A stretch of 64,000 bases of DNA from DATFES01 sp035457725 (GTDB lineage Bacteria > Pseudomonadota > Alphaproteobacteria > CACIAM-22H2). How positions within the stretch are numbered: the first letter of the stretch is position 1; each line of letters opens with the position of its first letter. The DNA is taken from positions 62,001-126,000 of the forward strand of contig DATIBC010000008.1 of the NCBI GenBank assembly GCA_035457725.1, written 5' to 3'. The translations under genes were made by a program, and so were the position numbers. Of the stretch, positions 8,429-16,564 are shown one piece after another. Below the pieces are notes generated by a model. It saw only the letters and a program-made list of their open reading frames with translations, was not told the origin of the DNA and made no database searches.

Positions 8429-9259
8429 ATGGCGCTCCCCGCCAACGCGACGCACGGCGAGCGCTTCGCATACTGGGCGCTTCGCGCCATCGCCGGCTTG
8501 GCGGTATTGTTCTTGATCGCGCCGATCGTCGCCATCGTCCCGTTATCGTTCTCGAGCGGCGGGTTTCTGCATTACCCGCTCCCCGGCCTCAGCCTGCGCT
8601 GGTACGAGGAGTTCTTCACCTCGCAGTTCTGGCTGCCTGCCCTATGGAACAGCCTGATCGTCGGTATCGCCGCGACCGTCGCGGCGACGACGCTCGGTAC
8701 ACTCGCCGCGATCGGGCTTTGGCGCGCGCGGTTTCCCGGACGGGGCCTGGCGCTCGCGGTGCTGATCTCGCCGATGGTCGTCCCGATCGTCATCGTCGCC
8801 GTCGGTGTGTATTTCGCCTTTGCGCCTTACGGCCTCACCAACAATTACGGCGGGCTGATCCTCGCCCATACCGCGCTCGCCAGCCCCTTCGTCGTCGTCA
8901 CTGTCTATGCGACGCTGTCGGGTTTCGATGCGACGTTGCTGCGCGCCGCCTCCAGCCTCGGCGCGGGGCCGCTGCGCACATTCTTCAAAGTGATGCTGCC
9001 GCTGATCTTGCCCGGTGTCGCGTCGGGCGCGCTGTTCGCCTTCGCGACATCGTTCGACGAGGTCGTCGTGGCGCTATTCGTCACCGGTCCCGGGCAGCGC
9101 ACGTTGCCACGCCAGATGTTCGCCGGCATAAATGACAACATCAGCCTGACTATCACCGCCGCGGCGACGATCTTGATCGCCGTCTCAATTCTGTTGATGC
9201 TGGCGGTCGAAGCCTTGCGCCGGCGGGGTGAGCGCTTGCGCGCCGCCCCGCATCGATAA
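8429..9259 (+). CDS. Polyamine-type ABC transporter permease (PotC-like)
   Basis: A 276-residue second permease subunit with six predicted helices, beginning near WALRAIAGLAVLFLIAPIVA. The EAA loop is LRAASSLGAGPLRTFFKVML followed by PLILPGVASGALFAF. It ends the transporter set ATPase-binding protein-permease-permease. Two starts are possible: ATG at 8429, five bases after the first permease stop, or a GTG at 8420 that overlaps that stop (GTGA) and would add MTA. Both are consistent with translational coupling; I list the ATG. A longer frame running back into the first permease is only the alternate frame of that gene. Confidence 0.9.
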   Translation: MALPANATHGERFAYWALRAIAGLAVLFLIAPIVAIVPLSFSSGGFLHYPLPGLSLRWYEEFFTSQFWLPALWNSLIVGIAATVAATTLGTLAAIGLWRARFPGRGLALAVLISPMVVPIVIVAVGVYFAFAPYGLTNNYGGLILAHTALASPFVVVTVYATLSGFDATLLRAASSLGAGPLRTFFKVMLPLILPGVASGALFAFATSFDEVVVALFVTGPGQRTLPRQMFAGINDNISLTITAAATILIAVSILLMLAVEALRRRGERLRAAPHR

Positions 9260-9298
9260 CGGCCGCGTCCCGAGCGCGTGGCCCTCCATGCGTGATCG

Positions 9299-9859
9299 AT
9301 GCCGACCAGCCGCGACCAAACCTTGATTCCCACCGAAGCCATCCGCCTCGCGGCGCTCGGCGCGTTGACCGACGGACCGCGAAAGTACGGCGATCTTGCG
9401 GTCGCGGTCCGGCATTTCGCCAGCCGCATGCTCGGGCCGACGCTCGACGTGCTGGGGCCGTCGATCGAAACGCTGCGCCATGAGGGACTAATCGAGCCGG
9501 TCGACCCGCGCGCCGGACCAAGCCAAAGCCTGAAGGGCGACACGCCGGTCAAGCTCACCGTGGCAGGCCGCGCCGCGCTGATCGAATTGCTCAAGAGCCG
9601 CGTGCGTCCCCCGATGACCGACCTGACGAAGATGGTGGTAGCGCTCAAGCTGCGCCATTTCGACCTGCTCGAGCTGGCCGACCGCCAGGCGCAGCTTCGA
9701 ATGCTGATCGAGCTGTCGGAGGCGGAGTTGGTACGGTTGCGCGATCTTCGCGACCAGCAGGCCGGCGGCAGCGCGCTGCTCGCCGATTGGCTGACCCAGG
9801 ACATCGAGCAAACCGAACAGCGCCTTGTCTGGTATCGAGAACGGCTCGCGGCATGCTGA
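9299..9859 (+). CDS. PadR-like winged-helix transcriptional regulator
   Basis: A 186-residue protein with an N-terminal winged helix (residues ~14-85) followed by a long amphipathic helical region (about 105-185, LLELADRQAQLRMLIELSEA), the PadR layout in which the C-terminal helices dimerise. The recognition-helix region is TLDVLGPSIETLRHEGLIEP. It starts 39 bases after the second permease gene on the same strand, so it may be the last gene of the transporter operon and could control it in response to a ligand; that role is inferred from position. Ribosome binding site is weak. Confidence 0.7.
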   Translation: MPTSRDQTLIPTEAIRLAALGALTDGPRKYGDLAVAVRHFASRMLGPTLDVLGPSIETLRHEGLIEPVDPRAGPSQSLKGDTPVKLTVAGRAALIELLKSRVRPPMTDLTKMVVALKLRHFDLLELADRQAQLRMLIELSEAELVRLRDLRDQQAGGSALLADWLTQDIEQTEQRLVWYRERLAAC

Positions 9860-9877
9860 TGGTCGGGGCTCGTCCGA

Positions 9878-10615
9878 CTACACCAAATGTTGCCCGCCGG
9901 TGACGAAGATTTCCGTGCCAGTGACGTAGCCGAAGTCGCTGCTGCATAGCTGAAAGATCACGCTCGCGACTTCCTCGGTCGTACCCATCCGGTGCATGGG
10001 AATGCGGTTGACCAGCGGCTCGTATTCCGGACCGACCATCTCGGTGGCGATTTCGCCCGGCGCAACCGCGTTGACTCTCACCCCGAGCGCGGCGAATTCG
10101 GCCGCCATCTCGCGCGTCAAGGCAGATAAGGCGGCTTTCGAGGTCGAATAAGCTGATCCCGCGAACGGATGGACGGCGTGTCCGGCGATCGAGGTCACGT
10201 TGACGATGGTTCCTTTGGCCTTGGCGAGTCCGCCGGCGAAGCCGCGCGCCAATTCGAGCGCGGCGAAGACGTTCAACTCGAACACGCTCCGCCATTCGGC
10301 GAGCTCGCCATGGAGCACGCCAAGGCGTTCGTTGTAGCTGGTCTTGGGCGAGACGCCCGCATTGTTGACCAGCGCATCGACCAGCCCGCCCTCGAGCCGG
10401 CGATCGACCTCCGTGATGAAATGCTCGCGGCCCTCGGTGCCAGCCAGATCGGCGACGATATGATGCGCCCAGTTGGGGTCGCGGCGGCATTCGGCCGGAA
10501 CGTCCTCGCGCGAGCAGGTGAATATCCGCCACCCGCCCTCGCCGAATCGCTTGACCGTGGCATGGCCGATGCCGCGGCTGGCGCCGGAAAGAATGAGCGT
10601 CTTGCGTTGCGACAT
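9878..10615 (-). CDS. Short-chain dehydrogenase/reductase (SDR) family oxidoreductase
   Basis: NAD(P)-dependent oxidoreductase of 245 residues with a Rossmann fold. The cofactor motif is LSGASRGIGHATVKRF near the N-terminus, NNAG follows at the end of strand 4 (DALVNNAGVSPKTSYNE), the catalytic Ser is in VNVTSIAGHAVHP, and the YxxxK pair in YSTSKAALSALTREM. The C-terminal GTEIFVTGGQHLV is typical of classical FabG-like SDRs. The ATG at 10615 (MSQRKTLILSGAS) is preferred; a frame 12 codons longer adds residues without family resemblance. Convergent with the PadR-like gene and divergent from the TPR glycosyltransferase gene. Substrate cannot be deduced. Confidence 0.88.
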   Translation of the reverse strand: MSQRKTLILSGASRGIGHATVKRFGEGGWRIFTCSREDVPAECRRDPNWAHHIVADLAGTEGREHFITEVDRRLEGGLVDALVNNAGVSPKTSYNERLGVLHGELAEWRSVFELNVFAALELARGFAGGLAKAKGTIVNVTSIAGHAVHPFAGSAYSTSKAALSALTREMAAEFAALGVRVNAVAPGEIATEMVGPEYEPLVNRIPMHRMGTTEEVASVIFQLCSSDFGYVTGTEIFVTGGQHLV

Positions 10616-10743
10616 GGCGAGCAATCTAGGGCAATCGGCCCCGACCGCCAACGCCGATACCGCCCGCCGCGATGCGTTTCCGCCAGCTACCAGAGATAAA
10701 CACGACTTGACGAAAAGCCGCTATTTCTGGTTGTTCTACGGCG

Positions 10744-13338
10744 ATGAATCGGAGCTTGGTTCACGATACGGTGGCGCGGCTGTTCGCCGCCGCGCTTGCC
10801 GCCCATCGACGGCGCGACTACCCGGCCGCGATCGCCGCCTATCGCGCGATACTCGCGCGCGACCTGGGGCATGTCGATGCGTCGGCGAATCTCGGCGCGG
10901 CGCTGCGCGCCATGGGCGATTTGCCCCGGGCGATCGCCGCGTACCGCCAGGCACTGGGCCGAGCGCCGCAACGGGCTGACATCTGGTTTAATCTCGGCAA
11001 CGCCGAGCGCGCGGCGGCGAACCATGAGTTGGCGATCGCAAGCTTTCGCGAGGCCGTAAAGCACGCGCCAAGGTTTGGTGGCGCATGGTTGAACATGGGC
11101 CTGTCGCTCAAATCGCTTGGCCGCCACGCCGAGGCGAGCGATGCATTCGCCGAAGCGGCGCGCCTCCTGCCGCACGATCCCCTGCCCGATACCGAGCGGG
11201 GCTCGGCGCTGAAGGCGCTCGACCGACTGGACGAGGCGATCGCCGCCCACCGGGCGGCGTTGATTCGATCGCCGGGCCATGCCGTGGCCAGCTACAACCT
11301 GGCCAATGCCCTGAGCGCGGCCAATTGCGGAATGGAGGCCGAGACGGCCTATCGCGCGGCGCTGAAAGCATCGCCCGATTTCGTCGAGGCGCTGGCGAAT
11401 CTTGCCGAGCTCCTGATTGCCCGCAATGACGACGCCGGCGATCGCGAGGCCGAGGGTCTCGTCGCCCATGCGTTGCGGCTTCGCGAGGATTTCGTCCCGG
11501 CACTGCTGTCGCTCGGGCGGCTCAATGAACGGCGGAAACGCTGGTCGGACGCGGCGGCGGCGTTCGTTCGTGCAAATGCGGCGGCGCCCGACGACCCGGC
11601 GATCCTTCGTCGCCTCGGGCACGCCCTGTTCAAGGCCGAGCAATTCTCCGAAGCGGAGGTGGTGTATCGGACGCTGCTCGCAAAGGCGCCCGACAGCGCC
11701 GGCGATCTCAATGATCTTTCCGCCGCGCTGGGCGCGCAGGGCCGATACGACGAGGCTCTTGCGCTGGTCCGCGACGGGCTCGACCGTCAGCCTGAACACG
11801 CCGCGCTTCGGCTCACGCTCGGCACCCTGTTGCTTCGGCTCCATCGCATGGACGAAGCGATTCCAGCGCTCGAAACCGCCGTCCGCCTTGCGCCCGAAGA
11901 CGTGATCGGCCGTCTGAATTTGTCCAACGCGCTAACCTTGGTCGGGCGGTTGGGCGAGGCGCTGACGCACTGCGCGGCCGGATTGGCGCTGGAGCCGGCC
12001 AACGCCGGCCTGCATAGCAATCGCGGCTTCGCGCTCTGCCAGCAGGGTCGCGTTGGCGAGGGAATGGCCGCGTTCGAGGCGGCGATCGGAGCGGCGGGCG
12101 GCGACCAAACGGCGCATTCGAACCTCTTGTTCGCCGCCAACTATCGCGACGATCTAAGCGCCGCCGACGTGGCGGCGCTGCATCGCGTTTTCGCCGGGAG
12201 TCTGCGGCCGGCGCATCTGCCGCGGCGCGCCCGGCCGGCACGCCGAAAGCTGCGCGTCGGATACCTCTCGCCCGACTTCCGCCAGCATTCGGTGGCGTAC
12301 TTCTTCGCCCCGCTCGCCGCGGCGCATGACGCCGCGCGGATCGAGCTCTATCTTTATGCCAGCAGCGCCGTCGCCGACGCGATGACCGCCCGCATCCGCC
12401 GACACGCCCACGTTTGGCGAAACATCGAAACGCTCAACGACACCGCGGCGGCTCGACTGATCCACGGCGACGATCTCGACATCCTGGTCGATCTCGCCGG
12501 CCACACTTCGGGCAACCGACTGGGCGTCATGGCGCGCAAGCCGGCGCGACTACAGGCGACCTATATCGGATATCCCAACACCACCGGACTGCCCGAGATC
12601 GACCTCCGGCTGACCGACGCGGTCGCCGACCCGCCGGGCGAGGGCGACGAGCTCTACAGCGAACGGCTGTGGCGCCTGCCGCGCTGCTTTCTGGCATACA
12701 ATCCGCCCGATGATGCGCCGAAGGTCGCGCCGCCACCCTCGGCACTAGCGGGGCGGATCACCTTCGGGTCGTTCAACAACCAGCCGAAAATCGCTCCCGG
12801 CGTCGTGACCGCATGGGCCCAAATCTTGCGGCGCGTTCCGGGCTCACGCCTGCTGTTGAAAACGGCGGCGGCGAACGATCCGGACACGCGAGCCCGATAC
12901 ATGACCTCGCTCGCCCGAAATGGCGTCGCTCCGGAGCGACTGCATTTTGTCGAGTATCAACGCGAGGTATCGGGGCATCTCGCGCTCTACGGAGAGATCG
13001 ACGTGGCGCTCGATCCGTTTCCCTATAACGGCACGACGACGACGTGCGAGGCGCTTCATATGGGCGTTCCGGTGGTGACGATGCGCGGCGATCGTCACGC
13101 GGCGCGCGTCGGCGCTGCGATCATGCAGGCGATCGGGCTTGAAGAGCTGATCGCCAGTGGCGAGGACGGCTATGTCGAGACCGCCGCGCGGCTGGCCGCC
13201 GATCTGCCGCGGCGCGCCGAACTGCGATCGAACCTGCGCGCCCGCCTCGCCGCCTCGCCGCTCGGCGACCCTGTTTCCCTCGCCCGCGCCATCGAGGACG
13301 CGTTTGACGCGATGGTCGCGACGTACCGTGGCGACTAG
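10744..13338 (+). CDS. TPR-repeat protein with SPINDLY/OGT-type glycosyltransferase domain (GT41)
   Basis: An 864-residue protein. Residues ~10-470 are about a dozen tetratricopeptide repeats (AIAAYRQALGRAP, AIASFREAVKHAP). The glycosyltransferase 41 domain begins near 500 with LRVGYLSPDFRQHSVAYFF (His515), followed by ILVDLAGHTSGNRLGVMARK, FGSFNNQPKIAPGVV (Lys682, equivalent to the nucleotide-binding lysine) and ALDPFPYNGTTTTCEALHMG (757-773). The GTTTTCE form matches SPINDLY and its bacterial relatives rather than the GHTT form of animal O-GlcNAc transferase, so the donor sugar may not be UDP-GlcNAc. There is no signal peptide, so it should act in the cytoplasm on proteins, for example flagellin in some bacteria. 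It is monocistronic, divergent from the SDR gene; the target is unknown. Confidence 0.9.
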   Translation: MNRSLVHDTVARLFAAALAAHRRRDYPAAIAAYRAILARDLGHVDASANLGAALRAMGDLPRAIAAYRQALGRAPQRADIWFNLGNAERAAANHELAIASFREAVKHAPRFGGAWLNMGLSLKSLGRHAEASDAFAEAARLLPHDPLPDTERGSALKALDRLDEAIAAHRAALIRSPGHAVASYNLANALSAANCGMEAETAYRAALKASPDFVEALANLAELLIARNDDAGDREAEGLVAHALRLREDFVPALLSLGRLNERRKRWSDAAAAFVRANAAAPDDPAILRRLGHALFKAEQFSEAEVVYRTLLAKAPDSAGDLNDLSAALGAQGRYDEALALVRDGLDRQPEHAALRLTLGTLLLRLHRMDEAIPALETAVRLAPEDVIGRLNLSNALTLVGRLGEALTHCAAGLALEPANAGLHSNRGFALCQQGRVGEGMAAFEAAIGAAGGDQTAHSNLLFAANYRDDLSAADVAALHRVFAGSLRPAHLPRRARPARRKLRVGYLSPDFRQHSVAYFFAPLAAAHDAARIELYLYASSAVADAMTARIRRHAHVWRNIETLNDTAAARLIHGDDLDILVDLAGHTSGNRLGVMARKPARLQATYIGYPNTTGLPEIDLRLTDAVADPPGEGDELYSERLWRLPRCFLAYNPPDDAPKVAPPPSALAGRITFGSFNNQPKIAPGVVTAWAQILRRVPGSRLLLKTAAANDPDTRARYMTSLARNGVAPERLHFVEYQREVSGHLALYGEIDVALDPFPYNGTTTTCEALHMGVPVVTMRGDRHAARVGAAIMQAIGLEELIASGEDGYVETAARLAADLPRRAELRSNLRARLAASPLGDPVSLARAIEDAFDAMVATYRGD

Positions 13339-13694
13339 CGCACTCGCACGATGCGAAACGGCCGGGTCACGCCATCGTGCTCAGTGATCGACACGTATTC
13401 GCCTTCGACGAATACGTGTCGGTCGAATTTGAAGATGGGCTCGTCGTCGTCTTCGCCAGGCGCGTATGAAAACGCCCAGCGACCGCCCTTGAGATGAACC
13501 AGCAACCCGCGTTCGTCATCCTCTTCTTGCCAGAAGCGCGTGACGGTGCAGCGATCCTTGTTGTTTCTCCACAGCGCCGCGTCGATATGCCCATTGGCGC
13601 CCAACGGCGCCACGAACTCGTAGCCGCAGTTGGAATTGCCGTCGGGAAACTCCTTGGTCCGGGCAAGCTCTAGACGGATCGTTTTTAGCGTCAC
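13335..13694 (-). CDS. Conserved protein of unknown function (119 residues)
   Basis: A small, mostly acidic and soluble protein (LKTIRLELARTKEFPDGNSN ... ending RPFRIVRVR). It looks like a compact beta-rich domain, with a Cys in CGYEF and an acidic patch (PGEDDDEPIFKFD). I recall similar uncharacterised proteins in other Alphaproteobacteria but know no function. The GTG at 13694 is chosen because it overlaps the stop of the upstream gene (GTGA), implying translational coupling; the frame open further upstream lies inside that gene. Its end overlaps the convergent glycosyltransferase gene by four bases. Confidence 0.65.
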   Translation of the reverse strand: MTLKTIRLELARTKEFPDGNSNCGYEFVAPLGANGHIDAALWRNNKDRCTVTRFWQEEDDERGLLVHLKGGRWAFSYAPGEDDDEPIFKFDRHVFVEGEYVSITEHDGVTRPFRIVRVR

Positions 13695-14008
13695 GGCGCG
13701 ACTCGCCGAGGCGCCCGAGCAGCGGAGGGATCCGGTAGGGCCACGGCCAACGCCTCCGGGTGGCACTCGCAAAACCGCTTTAGGACCAGTTTCAGCGTCA
13801 AAACGCGTATCCGGTCGCCGCGCTTCTCCGCCGCGGCGATGTCGTCGAGGATCATGCGGCGGATCGCCGGCGCGCCCGATGGCGTATGCACGAGATACTG
13901 GCCGAGTTCCAGTGCGGCGATTTCCGGCAGATGTTCATGCTCGGCGATGGCGAGAATTTCGTCCTCGCTTAAATCGGCGAGCGCCAAACAGTCCTTCAAC
14001 GTCAACAT
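13691..14008 (-). CDS. Conserved small helical protein of unknown function (105 residues)
   Basis: A helical protein without membrane segments: LKDCLALADLSEDEILAIAE, then EHEHLPEIAALELGQYLV and a basic central helix (DIAAAEKRGDRIRVLTLKLV). A good ribosome binding site (GGGAGGT) precedes the ATG at 14008. It is translationally coupled to the following unknown gene by a GTGA overlap, so the two probably work together. I do not recognise a functional family. The gene directly upstream on the same strand, 33 bases away, encodes a universal stress protein, which suggests a stress-related operon, but this is inference from position. Confidence 0.65.
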   Translation of the reverse strand: MLTLKDCLALADLSEDEILAIAEHEHLPEIAALELGQYLVHTPSGAPAIRRMILDDIAAAEKRGDRIRVLTLKLVLKRFCECHPEALAVALPDPSAARAPRRVAP

Positions 14009-14041
14009 CGCGACCTCCCGTAGTTCCTTGTTTAATGTTCC

Positions 14042-14911
14042 TCAATGCGCGAATAGCACCGGCAGCTTGGCGTTGGCCAGTACGTGCTTCGTCACGCCGC
14101 CGAACACCATCTGCCGCACGCGGCTATGCGTGTACCCGCCCATCACCAGCAAGCCGGCGGAGATACGGCCGGCTTCCTCGAGAAACTCGGCGCCGACCGC
14201 CATCGTCTTGCTTTGCGAGGTCTTCGCCTCGGCCTTCACCCCGTGCCGGGCGAGGTAGCGGATCAGTGCCTCGGCGTCGGCGACCGCGCTGCCTTCGGAG
14301 ACCACCATCACCAGGACGGCTGGGCTTGCGGCGATGAACGGCATCGCAGCGAGTATGGCCCGCGCCGCCTCGATGCTGCCGTTCCAAGCGACCACGGTCG
14401 GCGCTGAAGCGATCTTCGCCCCGGCCCCTTGCGTCGCTGGCGCCGTCAGTACCGGACGACCGGTGTCGAGCAGCGCCGCCTCGAAGGCGATCGTCGACGA
14501 CACCGAGCCATTGGCGCCTGGCTGGGCCAACACGATCATATCGGACAGCCGGCCGCGACGGCCGATCCATTCGTCCTCCGGGCCGACCTCCTCCGACCAC
14601 TGCACCGACGGGCCAGCGCCCCCTGCGTGCGCGACGACCGGTAGACCAGCGCCCTGCCGCCACGAGTCGAAGTTGGCTCGCGCCCGCCCGGACCGCCCCT
14701 CTGCATCGCGCTGCGCCGCCGCCATGATCTGTTCGATCAACGCCCCCGATGCTCCCTCGCCGAGGAACGGCACGGCATCGCGGGGATCGCCCTTGACGTG
14801 CAGCACGTCGATATGCGCGGAAAAGCGCCGGGCGACAGCCGCGGCGACATCGAGCGTCGCAGTGTCGCCGTCGCCGCCGCTCACCATGGCCAGTATGGTT
14901 CTTAGCGACAT
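14042..14911 (-). CDS. Universal stress protein (UspA family), tandem-domain type
   Basis: A 289-residue cytoplasmic protein made of two Usp-like halves. The first opens with LRTILAMVSGGDGDTATLDV; the second includes APTVVAWNGSIEAARAILAA and ends with the nucleotide-phosphate segment MGGYTHSRVRQMVFGGVTKH and LPVLFAH, the classical ATP-binding G-x2-G-x9-G(S/T)-type motif. The first half lacks a clear glycine-rich loop, so probably only the second binds ATP. GGAGAC upstream of the ATG is a good ribosome binding site. It sits between the APH-like kinase gene (upstream) and two unknown small genes (downstream), all on the minus strand. Confidence 0.88.
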   Translation of the reverse strand: MSLRTILAMVSGGDGDTATLDVAAAVARRFSAHIDVLHVKGDPRDAVPFLGEGASGALIEQIMAAAQRDAEGRSGRARANFDSWRQGAGLPVVAHAGGAGPSVQWSEEVGPEDEWIGRRGRLSDMIVLAQPGANGSVSSTIAFEAALLDTGRPVLTAPATQGAGAKIASAPTVVAWNGSIEAARAILAAMPFIAASPAVLVMVVSEGSAVADAEALIRYLARHGVKAEAKTSQSKTMAVGAEFLEEAGRISAGLLVMGGYTHSRVRQMVFGGVTKHVLANAKLPVLFAH

Positions 14912-14950
14912 GCCTGTCTCCTATGGGCCGCTTGGCCGGGCTCAGAGCGG

Positions 14951-14967
14951 TTAAGGATTTGTTTACC
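14951..14967 (-). promoter_or_regulatory. TTAA-N7-TTTACC motif upstream of the universal stress protein gene (possible CtrA-like box)
   Basis: TTAAGGATTTGTTTACC lies 40-56 bases before the Usp start codon. The alphaproteobacterial cell-cycle regulator CtrA recognises TTAA-N7-TTAA(C); on the minus strand this site reads TAAA-N7-TTAACC, one mismatch from consensus. It is a candidate only: a 17-base AT-rich motif in an 81-base gap can arise by chance or be part of the promoter. Confidence 0.3.
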
Positions 14968-14992
14968 ATCCGCCCGACGGGGGAAAATTGAA

Positions 14993-16564
14993 CTAGATCA
15001 AATTGTCCCGGGCCGCCGCAAGCGTCGCGTCCGGGGGCCCGCTGGCGTCGATGATACGCCAATCGATCTTCCCTACGTCATATGCCAATTGGCGACGGAC
15101 GACAGCCGGACCAGCGTCGGAGGCGTCGGCGGCGCGCGCGCTGACACGCGCCATCAACTTTTCGCGCCCAGCGTCGAGCCAGATGCCGCGAAATTCCACG
15201 CCCGCGCGGCGGGCGGTGGCGCGTACTTCCTCGCGTTCGGCCGGGCGCGCGAACACCGCGTCGGCGATCGCCGTGCGTCCCCCAGCGGCAATGGTCGCAC
15301 AGCGGTCGACCAGCGTCCGATAGACCGCCGCGTTCGCCTGGGGCGTATATGCCGCTTCCGGCAGCGGCGCCGTTATCGCGGTGCCTGCGAGCCGCTTGCG
15401 GATGACGTCGCTCCGCACGATGACGGCGCCGGGCGGCGGGGCGATCAATGGCGCCAGTGCGCGCGCCAGCGTCGACTTGCCGCTGCCGGACAAGCCGCCA
15501 ACGGCGATCACTCGCGCCGGCGCCGGCGCGAGGAACAGTCCGGCGAGCTTCAATGCCGCGCCAGCATCGCCCGACAAACGTCCGCGCTCGCCGGGTTCGC
15601 TCTGCGCCAGCGCCGCGGCGGCCAACGTTTGCGCGCGCACGCCGGCGCGCACGGCAAGGAATAATGGCAATGCCGCAAGCCCGCCGTAGTCGTCGCTCGT
15701 TTCCAAGTAGCGGTTGAGGGCGCGACTGGCCAGATCGTCGCGTCCGTCGCGGACGAGATCCATGACCAGGAAAGCGATGTCATAGAGGACATCGATGACG
15801 GCGAGGTCGTCGTTGAACTCGATCGCGTCAAACAGAGTGGGCTTGTTCTCGATCAGGCACACATTGCGCAAATGCAGATCGCCGTGGCATCGGCGCACGA
15901 AACCGTGGGCGCGCCGGGCTTCGAGAAGTCCCGACTGTTTTTTCAGGGCATGGCGGCATGCCGCGACGAGGTCATTCCCAGCCTGCGGCTCGAGAATGCC
16001 GCCCGCGGCGGCGAATCCGTCTCGGTTGAGGTCGATCGCCCGGGCTATATTGCCGACGCCGCCGCCCTCGAAATCACGCTCCGCGACATCGTGAAACGCG
16101 GCCGCCTCCTCGGCCAAAGCATCGATGTGCTCGGGCCGCAGGTGACCACTCCTGGCCATGCGGTCAAACAAGTTTTCTTGGTCGAACCGCCGCATGACAA
16201 CCAACCACTCGACCGGCGTCCCGCCGCCGTCGAGCGCGAGCCCGGCGGCTTCTCTCGTTACGGCGACGACGCCCAGGTAAATCATCGGCGCGGTTCGTCG
16301 ATTGATGACAATTTCCGCTTCGCATGCGGCGCGACGGCGTTCCAATGTCGAGAAATCCATGTATGGAAAGCGGACAGCGCGCTTCATCTTGTAGGCGCGT
16401 TCGCCGACCAGGAAAACGGCGGCGCCATGCGTGTCGATCCGCACGACCTCGCCGCTGGACCGTCCCCAGGTCGCGGGGTTCTCAAGGAAGACCATCACCT
16501 CGGATTGGTCTTCGACGATCATCGCCGGCGTCGATGGGTCATGCGCGCCCGGCGACGCAATCAT
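14993..16564 (-). CDS. Fusion of an aminoglycoside-phosphotransferase-like domain and a P-loop kinase domain
   Basis: A 523-residue protein with two phosphotransfer domains. Residues ~25-330 resemble the APH/choline-kinase fold: the catalytic loop is CHGDLHLRNVCL (about 226-237) and the metal-binding segment FDAIEFNDDLAVIDVLYDIA. Residues ~350-523 are an AAA_33-type P-loop domain: Walker A is AVGGLSGSGKSTLARAL (354-370). This fusion is widespread in Proteobacteria but its substrate is not established to my knowledge. Its ATG overlaps the stop of the CDF transporter gene upstream (ATGA), so the two are coupled. The presence of a universal stress protein gene downstream fits a stress-response set. 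It should not be called an antibiotic-resistance gene on this evidence. Confidence 0.85.
   Translation of the reverse strand: MIASPGAHDPSTPAMIVEDQSEVMVFLENPATWGRSSGEVVRIDTHGAAVFLVGERAYKMKRAVRFPYMDFSTLERRRAACEAEIVINRRTAPMIYLGVVAVTREAAGLALDGGGTPVEWLVVMRRFDQENLFDRMARSGHLRPEHIDALAEEAAAFHDVAERDFEGGGVGNIARAIDLNRDGFAAAGGILEPQAGNDLVAACRHALKKQSGLLEARRAHGFVRRCHGDLHLRNVCLIENKPTLFDAIEFNDDLAVIDVLYDIAFLVMDLVRDGRDDLASRALNRYLETSDDYGGLAALPLFLAVRAGVRAQTLAAAALAQSEPGERGRLSGDAGAALKLAGLFLAPAPARVIAVGGLSGSGKSTLARALAPLIAPPPGAVIVRSDVIRKRLAGTAITAPLPEAAYTPQANAAVYRTLVDRCATIAAGGRTAIADAVFARPAEREEVRATARRAGVEFRGIWLDAGREKLMARVSARAADASDAGPAVVRRQLAYDVGKIDWRIIDASGPPDATLAAARDNLI

Noticed and set aside
14993..16564. Aminoglycoside resistance gene
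   Set aside because: The APH-like domain is part of a widespread fusion with a P-loop kinase domain and sits in a stress/metal context; nothing supports drug phosphorylation.
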